Assembly (NCBI RefSeq): GCF_000003605.2
Contig: NW_003135841.1
Span: 180,394-216,784 of the forward strand
Direction: 5' to 3'
DNA from: Saccoglossus kowalevskii
Taxonomy: Eukaryota > Hemichordata > Enteropneusta > Harrimaniidae
Length of the DNA stretch: 36,391 bases
In this document: positions 23,509 to 34,664 of the stretch, in pieces
How the letters are laid out: every line of letters begins with the position of its first letter
Position numbering within the stretch: position 1 is the stretch's first letter
Position numbers and translations under genes: made by a program
The notes under the pieces: generated by a model
Told to the model about the DNA's origin: nothing
Seen by the model: the letters and a program-made list of their open reading frames with translations, nothing else
The model's database searches: none

Positions 23509-24294
23509 NNNNNNNNNNNNNNNNNNNNNNNNNNNNNNNNNNNNNNNNNNNNNNNNNNNNNNNNNNNNNNNNNNNNNNNNNNNNNNNNNNNNNNNNNNNN
23601 NNNNNNNNNNNNNNNNNNNNNNNNNNNNNNNNNNNNNNNNNNNNNNNNNNNNNNNNNNNNNNNNNNNNNNNNNNNNNNNNNNNNNNNNNNNNNNNNNNNN
23701 NNNNNNNNNNNNNNNNNNNNNNNNNNNNNNNNNNNNNNNNNNNNNNNNNNNNNNNNNNNNNNNNNNNNNNNNNNNNNNNNNNNNNNNNNNNNNNNNNNNN
23801 NNNNNNNNNNNNNNNNNNNNNNNNNNNNNNNNNNNNNNNNNNNNNNNNNNNNNNNNNNNNNNNNNNNNNNNNNNNNNNNNNNNNNNNNNNNNNNNNNNNN
23901 NNNNNNNNNNNNNNNNNNNNNNNNNNNNNNNNNNNNNNNNNNNNNNNNNNNNNNNNNNNNNNNNNNNNNNNNNNNNNNNNNNNNNNNNNNNNNNNNNNNN
24001 NNNNNNNNNNNNNNNNNNNNNNNNNNNNNNNNNNNNNNNNNNNNNNNNNNNNNNNNNNNNNNNNNNNNNNNNNNNNNNNNNNNNNNNNNNNNNNNNNNNN
24101 NNNNNNNNNNNNNNNNNNNNNNNNNNNNNNNNNNNNNNNNNNNNNNNNNNNNNNNNNNNNNNNNNNNNNNNNNNNNNNNNNNNNNNNNNNNNNNNNNNNN
24201 NNNNNNNNNNNNNNNNNNNNNNNNNNNNNNNNNNNNNNNNNNNNNNNNNNNNNNNNNNNNNNNNNNNNNNNNNNNNNNNNNNNNNNNNNNNNNN
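23509..24294. other. Assembly gap (786 N)
   Basis: An unbroken run of N. Any reading frame crossing it is meaningless. It may hide repeats or exons. Confidence 1.
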
Positions 24295-24297
24295 TCG

Positions 24298-24316
24298 CAA
24301 ACGCCTACGGCGTTTG
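24298..24316. repeat. Short perfect hairpin beside the gap
   Basis: CAAACGCC TAC GGCGTTTG is an 8-bp perfect stem with a 3-base loop, four bases from the end of the N run. It may be the edge of a repeat that broke the assembly. Confidence 0.6.
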
Positions 24317-24889
24317 ATTAATATTAATATTAATAAAAAAAACACACATACCGTAAGGCCAGAGGGACTGTCGACAGTCTATTCCATTACATGGCTTTGC
24401 GTTTATTGTTTGTGGTGGAGTGAAACAACGTTTGCTGTCTTATGTAAAGCTTTTACTGATGTATACAGTATGTTGATCGTCTCGAGTAGCTCTATGACGA
24501 GTTGTGACAACGGGCAACGTAAAAAAAGAAAATGGCTTCACTACGCAGGATGCAGCATGAGTCCATTCCGCAATTGGGGGCGCTACATCCCAGGAGATCC
24601 TTTTTATAAACAAGAATTGGTTTAAATACAGTCCTAAACCCATTTGTACCCATGTTATGTAAACAAGTAGCCGGAAATCTGTCCGAAATTAGTTAACACG
24701 ACAGAGGGTGCAAATTTAAATCATGGTGATTTAGGTGAGTTTGTTCATGGTAGTGGTGCTCATATGCTTAGTGTCCGTCTTCGAATAGTTTTGAATATGT
24801 ATTGCCTAGCAACACTTCTTCAACATAGTTTATACATTCCACATATACAAAAATACACGATAACATCGACTAGCAATAATAACACTTGT

Positions 24890-24994
24890 ATGGATTTGAG
24901 CATACTGTATTTATTGTTCCACAATAAACTAGGAACGTCCACATTTACATGTAATGGTATAATTATTCTTTAGTGAACGTCGGAAGAGTTGTCT
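24890..24994 (-). terminator. 3' untranslated region and polyA signal of the lectin gene
   Basis: On the minus strand, AATAAA occurs at 24915-24910, about 80 bases after the proposed stop codon. This fits a short 3' untranslated region ending near 24890. Confidence 0.55.
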
Positions 24995-27642
24995 TCATTC
25001 TAGGGGGAAAATCAAATAAAGTAAAAAAAATAAGTAATATTGTAATGATGCAAAATTTGTCTCAATTCAGTATTTCACAATATTTTGATAACATTTTCGA
25101 TTAGATTGACTAGTAAACGTCAAAATGCATAGTTATTTCCAAATTGTCTTGCGGCACCTTATAATATAGATTTAAATACATTTAAATTAGCAAAATACAG
25201 TGTTAAACGAAAATGGGAAAACAATAACGACCTTGCAAGCTTTCCAAATGTAATTCTCTAATGTAATAATTTTGTCATTGGTGGAACGTCGGGGAACTTC
25301 ATACAGATTAAAACTATATTAAATATAAATGAACGTATAATTACAGTGTAACTATCGTACCTAACACATAATCTTCGCAAATGTATGGTCTTCTAGAATT
25401 GCAAGAGATGTCATTGAACTTGGAGTGTTGCCGCGAGGGAGCAGGCCTGTCAATATAAAATTTACTATAATATATTGCGCAAAGTCCTAATTTGTCATGA
25501 TAATTCACAATGGTAAATTCAATACTCACATATTATATATTATTTTATTCATCTGTAACATATGGGTTTAGATACTAGTAGAAGCGCAACAAAGACATTC
25601 CATTCATCTTAATAAATATTCTTAATAGATTCAGCTGCCATTGATATTATAAATATTTATCAAGATTTAAAAAATGACTTTGTTGTGCAAAGAGGTTGAT
25701 GTTAATGAATTAACTACTCTTTGATTTCAATAAATTGGCAACTCGTTGATTTCAATAAATTGGCAACACGTTGATTTCAATAAATTGGCAACTCGTTGAT
25801 TTCAATAAATTGATAACTCGTTGATTTCAATAAATTGATATCTCGTTGATTTCAATAAATTGGTAACTAGTTGATTTCAATAAATTGACGACTCGTTGGT
25901 TTCAATAAATTAACTACTTGTTGATTTCAGTGAGTTAATAACTCATTCATTTCCGTGAACAAATCATTAATTTTAGGAATGACAATTGCCAAATGAAGAC
26001 AAACGCCAAAAAAGTGTTCAAAGCTGCTCAAATTACTTCTTTATGTATGGTTTATTTAGCTTGACTGTAATGTATATTTACCACATTTCAACACAGTAAT
26101 TGGAATCAGCATGTGGCGCTGCTCTTGCCCAGTTTTGATAAGTTAGTTCTGATCCATCTAAATTGGCGAAAATTCCATTCTTGTTTGGATCATGTATACC
26201 AATCCAGAAACCCGCTATTATGAAGCAAAACAAAGACATATATAATCAAGAAAGGTTTACTGTAAAACATTTATTACACGAAATAAATTAATCGAAGATC
26301 CATTCCAACCATACAATAATAGTATAAGGTAAATGGTAAAAGAGTGAAAAACAACCGTACATACAGTTTGTGGATTCTCCAGCTGTGGATATGGCGTTCA
26401 GTATCTCATGGTGAGCTGCTGCATCTGGGATTGATGCCAAGTGACCACCAGTGGATGTCTGACACAAACCTTTAGCAGAAGACCAATTCTTTTTGTTACT
26501 ATTAACAACGTATCTTCTGACCCAATTCAAAGCTTGCACTGTTTCTTGTTCCAGTTCTGGTTTCAATTCCGGATCTTCTTTGTTATCTAACGCGATTTCG
26601 GGTGAAACATCAGGTCTCGTTTCAAACTCATCCACAGACTCTCCTGATTTGGGTTCTTCTGTTGATTCCACAGACTCTCCTGATTTGGGTTCTTCGGTTG
26701 ATTCCACAGACTCATCCACAGACTCTCCTGATTTGGGTTCTTCTGTTGATTCCACAGACTCATCCACAGACTCTCCTGATTTGGGTTCTTCTGTTGTTTC
26801 CACTATTCCCGACATAATTTCAAGAGAAACTTCAGGTCTTGTTTCAAACTCATCCACAGACTCTCCTGATTTGGGTTCTTCTGTTGATTCCACAGACTCT
26901 TCTGATTTGGGTTCTTCTGTTGATTCCACAGACTCTTCTGATTTGGGTTCTTCTGTTGATTCCACAGACTCATCCACAGACTCTCCTGATTTGGGTTCTT
27001 CTGTTGATTCCACAGACTCATCCACAGACTCTCCTGATTTGGGTTCTTCAGTTGTTTCCACTATTCCCGACATAATTTCAAGAGAAACTTCAGGTCTTGT
27101 TTCAAACTCATCCACAGACTCTCCTGATATGGGTTCTTCTGTTGATTCCACAGATTCTCCTGATTTGGGTTCTTCTGTTGATTCCACAGACTCATCCACA
27201 GACTCTCCTGATTTGGGTTCTTCTGTTGATTCCACGGACTCTTCTGATTTGGGTTCTTCTGTTGATTCCACAGACTCGTCCACAGACTCTTCTGATTTGG
27301 GTTCTTCTGTTGATTCCACAGACTCGTCCACAGACTCTCCTGATTTGGGTTCTTCTGTTAATTCCACTATTCCCGACATGATTTCAAGAGAAACTTCATC
27401 TGCTAGCACTGGTTCTTGTGCTTGATCTATTTCATGTTCTTGTATAGAATTTGGATGTGACTCAGTTTGCAAAGCAGGTTGAGGGTCTGGTCCCAGTTCT
27501 GTAGTTATTAATGGATCTGGTTCTGGTGTAACTTTTTCTCCAAACTCTATTGGACCATAAACCATGTCTGTCCCAAAGTCTTGTTCAGGTTCGTGTAGTT
27601 CGGTCACATCCGGCTCTGGCTCTGGCTCTGGCTCTGGCTCTT

Positions 27643-27721
<79 letters not shown>

Positions 27722-27732
27722 TTCTGACTCTG

Positions 27733-27775
<43 letters not shown>

Positions 27776-29064
27776 CTCATGTTCTTGTATTGCCTTCACT
27801 GTAGGTTCCGATTCTGCTTCTTCTGTTTCAGATAGAATTACATGGATAAATAAATGTTAAATAATGCATTATGCATGGGTTATTCACTTATATCTTTATC
27901 GACATTGGGTCATAAGCTTGTGCAAATTTTCAAGATACAATTTACAATACACTTCTCTGAATGTATGTACAACATTGCAGAAAGATGCTACATAGGTATA
28001 ATTGGGAATGTCCACAACACATTATTACGAACCACTTTAAAGATTTAATAATTTAAAGACTTGAATCTTTTGTTTACTAAGTGTACTTATATTACTTCGA
28101 ATAACTGAGTGGTTGCAAATGATGTCATAAATGGCAAGATTTTATTCTGAAATGATATCACCATATAAACACAATCCTTCTATCACTGCGGTGATATGTG
28201 TACTCACCAACATATTGGCATATGAAGGATTTTTGAACTGAGCAATAATCATCATCGAACTTCCAACTGGGTCTGTTTCTCGGCTGTTTCCTGATTGAAA
28301 GAATTTGTTAACGCAATATTCAACAGAGCATTTCAATAAATTAATAAATAAATAAATAAATATGCAGGGTTCGAGATCGTTATATTTTAACGTAAACGTG
28401 CGACAGTATCTTATTCAGCTCTGCATGGGTATTTGTATAAATATATACATACCATAATTGAACACAATTCTGTCCACCTGAGTGTTTACTTATGTCATTG
28501 CTCGGCTGTTCAGGATACCAACCACCGTCATATGTAAGTAACGAGTTATCAGTAAATACGAAAGTGCCTTCAGCGTCTAGGTCGTTTGCTCCTATCCAAT
28601 AACCATTACCTTTCGGGTTGAGGGATGGTTGAGATGTGATGTAACGCTTCAATCTTCCATGCACGCCTCCTGAGTTTACGATCGCTAGTTCTCCACCGTC
28701 ATTAGCACATCTGTTTCTAGCCACACTCCATTTTTTTCTTATATCGTGGAAAAATTTGAATCGGATACCAGTCTTAGGGTCAAGTACTTCTGCGGAATTA
28801 CCGGTAAATTGTACATAGAAGAGAAAAAAAACAATAAATATGCATTGAATTAATAGTACGCTTGAGTAATCAGGGCGCTTGCGTATAAGAATATATGTAT
28901 TTCGTTGTAACGTGCGACCAACAAAATTACAAAATATTTGTGTAGATACGAGAGTCGATTATTCCAAAACAAAAGTGCTCAATACAAAGTATATGTAGAG
29001 CGGATAGATACGGTGATAGAAGAATTAAGAATATTCACAAAGTTGTGTCTTAATTCCTCTATTA

Positions 29065-29130
<66 letters not shown>

Positions 29131-29691
29131 CAAAGACGATATAGCATTATATATTTACCCTCTAGCCTGCCATCTACCTGTAAAACAAAAATATCGGTGT
29201 CAGAATGATCGTATTAAATTTAATAGTTAATACTCTACCAAATGTACATGACTGTTACAAATACTATCATGTGTGTGGTATTTTTGAATTCATACGCAAA
29301 ATTATTCGCTTTCAAATTAATGACACACGACTTAACGATTCAGATTAAAGAATAAATTAAATTATAATCCATGAAAATCTAATAATTTGTTTATCATATC
29401 CTTTTCAAGAAGAAAACTCAAACATGCTGCAGGTATTATCACATCGATATCCCCCATTCACCCTCGATCAAACCTATATTGAAAATGATCATTTGAGAGG
29501 CACCGTAGTATACATTGAAACGATTGTCCCGGAAAAATTATAAAAGTTTGAGAACTGAGTTTAAAATAAATCGTATTTATCATTAAACCATGACATGGCA
29601 CTTACCGGAACAAGATTTGTACGACAGTAGACTACGGTGAAAATAACGGTTAGGGTTGAAAGAAATGTAATCACCTTCATGACGTCTATGC
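24995..29691 (-). CDS. Secreted protein with two C-type lectin domains and a long acidic repeat linker
   Basis: C-type lectin domains (CTLDs) bind sugars or proteins, often with Ca2+. Coding exons 29606-29680, 29159-29177, 28453-28789, 28208-28290, 26365-27822, 26082-26214, 25361-25446 and 24995-24999 have GT/AG borders, agree in phase and give 731 residues. Residues 1-19 are a signal peptide ([19 protein letters not shown]), so it is secreted. CTLD1 (about 40-171) has [39 protein letters not shown] and SFICQY. Residues about 187-243 are Glu-Pro repeats and about 310-565 are [16 protein letters not shown]-type repeats. CTLD2 (about 590-731) has [37 protein letters not shown] and YICED. Each CTLD has four canonical Cys. 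Neither has an EPN or QPD motif (EQPSN and AAPHAD instead). Weak points are the 19-nt exon and the 5-nt coding end exon, both supported by phase. A leader exon ends at 29691. Confidence 0.85.
25584..25688. mobile_element. GCAACAAAG-family MITE, short copy
   Basis: The left end is GCGCAACAAAGACATTCCAT and the right end in reverse complement is GCACAACAAAGTCATTTTTT. Both continue into ATCTT(A/G)ATAAATATT. It lies in the penultimate large intron of the lectin gene (25447-26081). Confidence 0.7.
25712..25950. repeat. 25-bp minisatellite, about nine copies
   Basis: The unit GTTGATTTCAATAAATTGGC + AACTC is repeated head to tail with few changes and becomes degenerate after about 25900. It lies in the same lectin intron as the MITE at 25584-25688. 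Confidence 0.95.
26620..27385 (-). repeat. Coding minisatellite: Ser/Glu/Pro/Lys linker with higher-order units
   Basis: The minus strand encodes repeats built from [16 protein letters not shown], with Gly/Glu variation. A longer marker, [12 protein letters not shown], recurs three times (about 27375, 27075 and 26815), defining higher-order units of roughly 260-300 bp. All units are multiples of three, so the frame is kept. The opposite strand is also open for about 310 codons, a by-product of the repeat. Confidence 0.9.
27605..27777 (-). repeat. Coding hexanucleotide repeat (Glu-Pro)n
   Basis: GAGCCA units (GGCTCT on the plus strand) run for about 170 bases, giving roughly 57 residues of Glu-Pro with rare Ser and Gln interruptions. 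Near-identical codons suggest replication slippage and possible length variation between alleles. Confidence 0.95.
29065..29129. repeat. AT dinucleotide microsatellite
   Basis: An uninterrupted run of about 32 AT units, only about 30 bp from the 19-nt lectin exon (29159-29177). Confidence 0.97.
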
Positions 29692-30659
29692 CTGAAATGA
29701 ACCATATTCACTGATTAATATATTACCACAGTTACATCTGTTGGCCCATCAGTCTGTAAATTTAATGAGTGCACATGGTGATACAAAGAGACCGTTTATT
29801 TAATATTATAAGCAATTGTAGATTAATTGTTAACTGACATATTGCCATGCATCTATTATGTCTGTCAAGATTCTTTTCACAAATACAACCGAATTCTAAC
29901 TTTATACTTTAATATTCGTTTATTAAGAAAGTTGCTTTCGTTGTTTCGACTTTATATAAATTAGGCATCACGTTTTTAGCACGTTTTAGTACACGCCGTT
30001 TAGGAGGAAGGAAATGTGTCGTATATTAATGAAAACTCTCACGTTTGTGACCGTTTGTTTTTGTGAACAAACTTGGGCGTTCTTCTGTGAAAACAAACCC
30101 CACTCATTAAAGTATATTCTCGCTAAATCATCGATTAAAAAAACACATACAATTAGACAAACTGTACTTAACATCATTGAATAACACGTTGCAACAAGTT
30201 TCTCTTCCGTTATGAGATTAATTGGAATGATATAGAGAGAGTCATAATCAGTATTTCTGTAAAATAACACAGGTCCAAACCTGACAAAAATGTCAATTAT
30301 TCTTTGTGCAGGCCGCTATGCCAGAGGGATATTTTTATGCCGAGAACGATTAACGTTGTAAAACAATTACACGGAAGCCCTGACATCCTTTGAACAACTC
30401 CGAATGTATCATGTATTTGTGTTCCGGTTGAACGAGACCCGATTGACTATGCAATATTCCCAGACCCTGCCTTATTGCAGACGAGCAATGTGCTATTATT
30501 TTAATATTTGTTTAGTAAAGTATACAAGGTGATTTCATAAAATCATTATTGGGTTTGAGAACTGTTTTCTACTGAAACAAAAGCCCAAAAGCTATGAAAA
30601 TACTTTTTAGACCGAAAGTGTACACAGCTATTCAGGATATCATTATACATAAGAGTTGT

Positions 30660-31690
30660 TACTAGTATGTCATAGATTGAATTGGTTTGATCGTAGATGG
30701 GTTTGTTGCATGATAGATGAGGTTGATTTCGTCGTAGGTGGGTTTGTTGCATCATTGATGGGGTTGATTTCATCGTAGGTAGGTTTGTTGCATCATTGGT
30801 GGGTTTGGTTTCATCGTAGATGGGTTTGTTGCATCATTGATGGGATTGGTTTCATCGTAGATGGGTTTGTTGCATAATAGATGAGGTTGATTTCGTCGTG
30901 GATGGAGTTGTTGCATCATTGATGGGGTTGGTTTCATCGTGGATGGGTTTGTTGCATCATTGATGAGGTTGGTTTCATCGCGGATTGGTTTGTTGCATCA
31001 TTGATGAGGTTGGTTTCATCGTGGATGGGTTTGTTGCATCATTGATGGGATTGGTTTCATCGTAGATGGATTTGTTGCATACTGGATGAGGTTGATTTCG
31101 TCGTGGATGGGTTTGTTGCATCATTGGTGGGATTGGTTTCATCGTGGATGGGTTTGTTGCATTATTGATGGGGTTGGTTTAGTCGTGGATGGGTTTGTTG
31201 CATCATTGATGGGGTTGATTTCATCATATATGGGTTTGTTGCATCATTGATGGGATTGATTGCATCATATATGGGTTTGTTGCATCATAGATGAGATTGG
31301 TTTCATCGTAGATGGGTTTGTTGCATCATAGATAAGATTGGTTTCATCGTAGATGGGTTTGTTGCATCAAAGATGGGGTTGGTTTTATGGGGTGACTGTG
31401 CCATAAATGGGTTGGTTGCATCATAGGTGGGTGGCTATTTTATAGATGGAGTTGGTTGAATCATAGATGGAATTGATTGCATCGTGGATGGATGGATGGA
31501 TAGGTTGGTTGTATCATACATGGGATTGTGGATGGGTTGGTTGCATTATAGACGGAGTTGGTTGTATTATAGATCAGTTGTTATATTATAGATTGAGTTG
31601 GTTGAGTTGTAAATGGAGTTGCTTGCATTATAAATGGGGTTGGATGCTTCGTGGATGGGTTGTTTGCATCGTAGATAGGGTTTCTCGTAT
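30660..31690. repeat. 41-bp minisatellite, about 18 good copies then degenerate
   Basis: The unit GATGGGTTTGTTGCATCATT + GATGGGGTTGGTTTCATCGTG repeats from about 30660 to 31390 (for example starts at 30901 and 30942). It then decays into GATGG/GGTTGG-rich sequence to about 31690. It lies in the proposed 5' intron of the lectin gene. Confidence 0.93.
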
Positions 31691-32283
31691 ATAATGCTTT
31701 TCTTTTAAATTGCAGTAAACAAACTACTACTATATGCCAGTCAAAGCTGTGTTTATTATCACACTGCAAAATGTATGTAACTGTCTACAAACAACGATGG
31801 CACCGATTTCATCCACACTATTAGATGACTTGCACTGGCAGTAGTTATATTCACAACACTTGAGTTAGAAAATGGACCGATTGGGCACTTAGTGTTAAAG
31901 CACTGAGTTATACAAATAAACAAACATGAGTTAGGGAATATTTCCGTGTTACTTAAAGATTATCGAATACAGAAAATAAAACACTTAATTAAATTCTAAT
32001 TTAAAATACGTAGTTTTTATGAAAAGTCTAGTTAGAACACTTTACATCAATTCTATGTTCCGATCTATCCCCGCTCATTGCCGCCGTTGCTTTTGTTTTT
32101 ACGTTTAAAACAAAACAAATGTTTAACCAAATGATATGTATTTGGTGACAAGAATGAATTCTAAGACTAAGATGTCACCGATTTTACAGACATAACGGAG
32201 GGAAAAACAACGTGTTGTTAAGTTGGTGTCAACAAATCAATAACAAGCCTTGGAAAAAAGTATATCTTCCAGAAGTAACTTAC

Positions 32284-32400
32284 CCGTAACAGTTGCACAG
32301 TCAGTGATGCGCCCACGGGGAATGAAGCCTCGTCAATCGAACACGTCATATTTGGATTTTTGTATATTAAATTGATGACAGCCTCACAGCCAATCACGAA
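32284..32400 (-). promoter_or_regulatory. Candidate first (non-coding) exon and promoter of the lectin gene
   Basis: On the minus strand a perfect donor, GTTACGG|GTAAGT, gives an exon edge at 32284. About 70-85 bases upstream are TTAATATACAAAAATCC (TATA-like, near 32355-32371), then an inverted CCAAT at 32390-32394. The start site would be near 32335. This leader would join the acceptor (CATTTCAG) next to 29691. No transcript evidence. Confidence 0.4.
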
Positions 32401-33647
32401 ACAAAAGTTATGCTAGCTATACAAACAATATGTAAAATACGAATGTTATTGACCCACATTTTTAAAACGACAAAATCGGAGAAATTGAACACTGACTATT
32501 TGAGCTTTGGAGTGTTCAAATTGTGGAACACATTAGTAACACTATGGTACCGGAACATGTGACATGTATTTATCCAAGGTTGGACCATTGAAGTACAACC
32601 AATATGGTTCAAAACGTTGGATCAACTTCAGTACTGGTTATCATAAGATATTATAATTATTATGTTTTTCATAAAAATAATTCCAGTGGTTTTGCTAGCG
32701 TCCCCGAACCATTCGTTTTTTTTCGAATTGTTTTCAATAAACGTACTAGAATTATATACTTAACTCATTGGTGAGTCATTGCACCACTGGTTCATATCAA
32801 GTGCTGGTCTTCCGCAGTTTTGGTTTATCGTATCGCCGCCTAGGTCCCCCCTGTATGTTACGCCCTTTAGAATAGAGGGACGTGCATAAAATGCAAATAT
32901 TGCCTAACACATGCGTAACGTGAATTGTTTGCTCAATTCTGTCCTCAATTGCATGTTAGGCAAGTAACATACGTTAGTATATTACGTAATTACTATTGTT
33001 ATTTTTATGAGTTTGCATATGGGGACTAAGTTACCCTCATTAAAAAATAATCATTGCAGGTAAGGCAGGTGTCTTCAAATTACGCTTCATTCAAATCATG
33101 ACATCTCAAGAGTTGATATCGTTTGTGATGTCTGTGTCGACAACTACAGGTAAACGAAATCCAGCACTATGATTGCGTGAATTGGTGCTCAGGTTTTTCG
33201 TCGGCGGCGATTGTCAACAATCGTTTGCTACATTCTTACTTTTGGTTCTCCGATTCTACCTGTTTCTCAAGGAATGGGGTCATGTGACATTCTTTGTATT
33301 GTCGCCCTTACATACGAGTACAGAAGTAGGAACATGCGCAAGACAGAAAGTTATCACCAGCCATGTTATTCTCGCTGGGCTCTGAACCGAGAAAACCCAG
33401 CTTTCAAAATTTGAAAATAGTGAAATTAATTGTCGGTGAAAATAAATGGTGTTACAGTATAAACACGTTTCCGGTGCAAATAATGTATTACATATAACAC
33501 GTATAAACACGTTTTTGGTACAATCATGACGGCCAATTAGTCTATATAACACAACACGCAGAAGGTCAAGTCAATATTCAACGGTTGAAATATATATATA
33601 ATTAGCAAAATGTCAATGAAATAAAATTGAAATTCATGAAGATGGTA
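32401..33647. other. Stretch without a recognisable gene
   Basis: AT-rich DNA with short overlapping frames near 33173-33552 that match no family I know. A short inverted pair, TTGCCTAACACATGC (near 32899) and GCATGTTAGGCAA (near 32951), could form a hairpin. Confidence 0.5.
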
Positions 33648-33743
33648 TTAGTCACTATTATCTTCATCGTCCGATACGCACGGTTTCGGGGAAGCCGGCC
33701 ATCTATTGTCGTCACGGTCTCTATGGGACGACGGCGGAATAAA
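33648..33743 (-). pseudogene. Unrecognised acidic C-terminal-like coding fragment
   Basis: On the minus strand a 31-codon frame ends in RWPASPKPCVSDDEDNSD and a stop codon. It resembles the tail of a real protein in composition, but it starts abruptly after a stop and I cannot assign a family. It may belong with the fragment at 34054-34281. Confidence 0.25.
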
Positions 33744-34053
33744 TCAACCTCGAGTCGGCTGGTGAAGATGCATTATCTTGTATTTGTAAGTTAGACATAA
33801 ATGCTATAATTTTAAACTTTATAGACAGGTTCCATTGTAGGAAATGTGATTTTCCACAACACCGAAATTACTATATTCGGTATCTTCAAAAATAATTAAA
33901 AGTACGTCCCTTTAATTTAAGTTTAGTGCGCATAATAAACACAAAAACACAAATTACAAAAATCTATCTATATTGCCTCTGTAATTTCATGTATATGACT
34001 TGGTAATTCACCAATTACGATCAATAAAAGTAGCGTCCGCTTCATTTCCAGTG

Positions 34054-34281
34054 TTACGTGTAATACGGCTTGAGCAAACGTCGCCGCAAAGCGTCGTGTT
34101 CGGTTCCTATGTAAAGTATAAACGCGTCTAAAGTATTGTCTCCCAGACTTCTTTTAGTGGTCTGATTTCTGAGTGCGACACGTACAGTGAACGGGAAATC
34201 TCTTTTCATATACATGGGTGTCTCGTTTCGTCTTATCGCCGTTAATCTACGAGAAAACGCACAAGCAAGTGGGCCATTAAA
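34054..34281 (-). pseudogene. Unrecognised coding-like fragment, possibly a transposon relic
   Basis: On the minus strand 75 codons are open between stops. The inner part (MYMKRDFPFTVRVALRNQ, then SLGDNTLDAFILYIGTEHDA and LRRRLLKPYYT) has balanced, protein-like composition in this AT-rich context. I recognise no domain. It lies between the acidic fragment and a LINE fragment on the same strand, so a mobile-element origin is plausible. Confidence 0.35.
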
Positions 34282-34454
34282 TCATTAAATTTCTCACTGA
34301 TTCAATTAATACATATATAATAATTATTGTTAAATAACTGTCCGATGTCATCGTGACTATCGACAGAATAAGCACTATACGAAATGCATGCCGTGATAAA
34401 GCTATTTTTAGTTTTGCTTTTTTACAAACGTTCAGAATCGTTTACTATTGCTAA

Positions 34455-34664
34455 TCATGGATATTTGAATATATCTACATTTTGTTTGATAGCTTGATAT
34501 TTCTGATGTGCAAAATATTTCTTTTTTAAGATTGCTACCACATCAATGTTCCACCATTGTGGATATCGTCTACGTTTGAGGTAAACTTTTGGTACACTAT
34601 CATTAATAGCAGATGTAAAACATGTCAACAGATATGTCGACATATAGTCATTTGTATCCAACAC
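34455..34664 (-). mobile_element. Fragment of a non-LTR retrotransposon (LINE) ORF2
   Basis: The minus-strand frame contains FTSAINDSVPKVYLKRRRYP, QWWN and LKKKYFAHQKY. This is the pattern found between endonuclease and reverse transcriptase in many LINE ORF2 proteins (...VP...RR.YP.WW......L..KK...H..Y). The frame stops soon after and no reverse transcriptase motif follows, so it is a dead fragment. Confidence 0.6.

Noticed and set aside
23397-24345. Long frames on both strands across the N run
   Set aside because: Unknown bases cannot create stops, so the frames are artefacts.
26493-27425. 310-codon plus-strand frame rich in Ser/Asp/Thr
   Set aside because: It is the antisense of the coding repeats in the lectin exon. 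Repeat units that are multiples of three keep all frames open; flanking exons and splice phases support the minus strand.
27550-27860. Ala-Leu and Ser-Gly repeat frames on the plus strand
   Set aside because: They are other-frame readings of the Glu-Pro hexanucleotide repeat.
33101-33153. Short plus-strand frame starting MTSQELISFVMS followed by GTAAAC
   Set aside because: One short frame with a weak donor and no supporting downstream exon.
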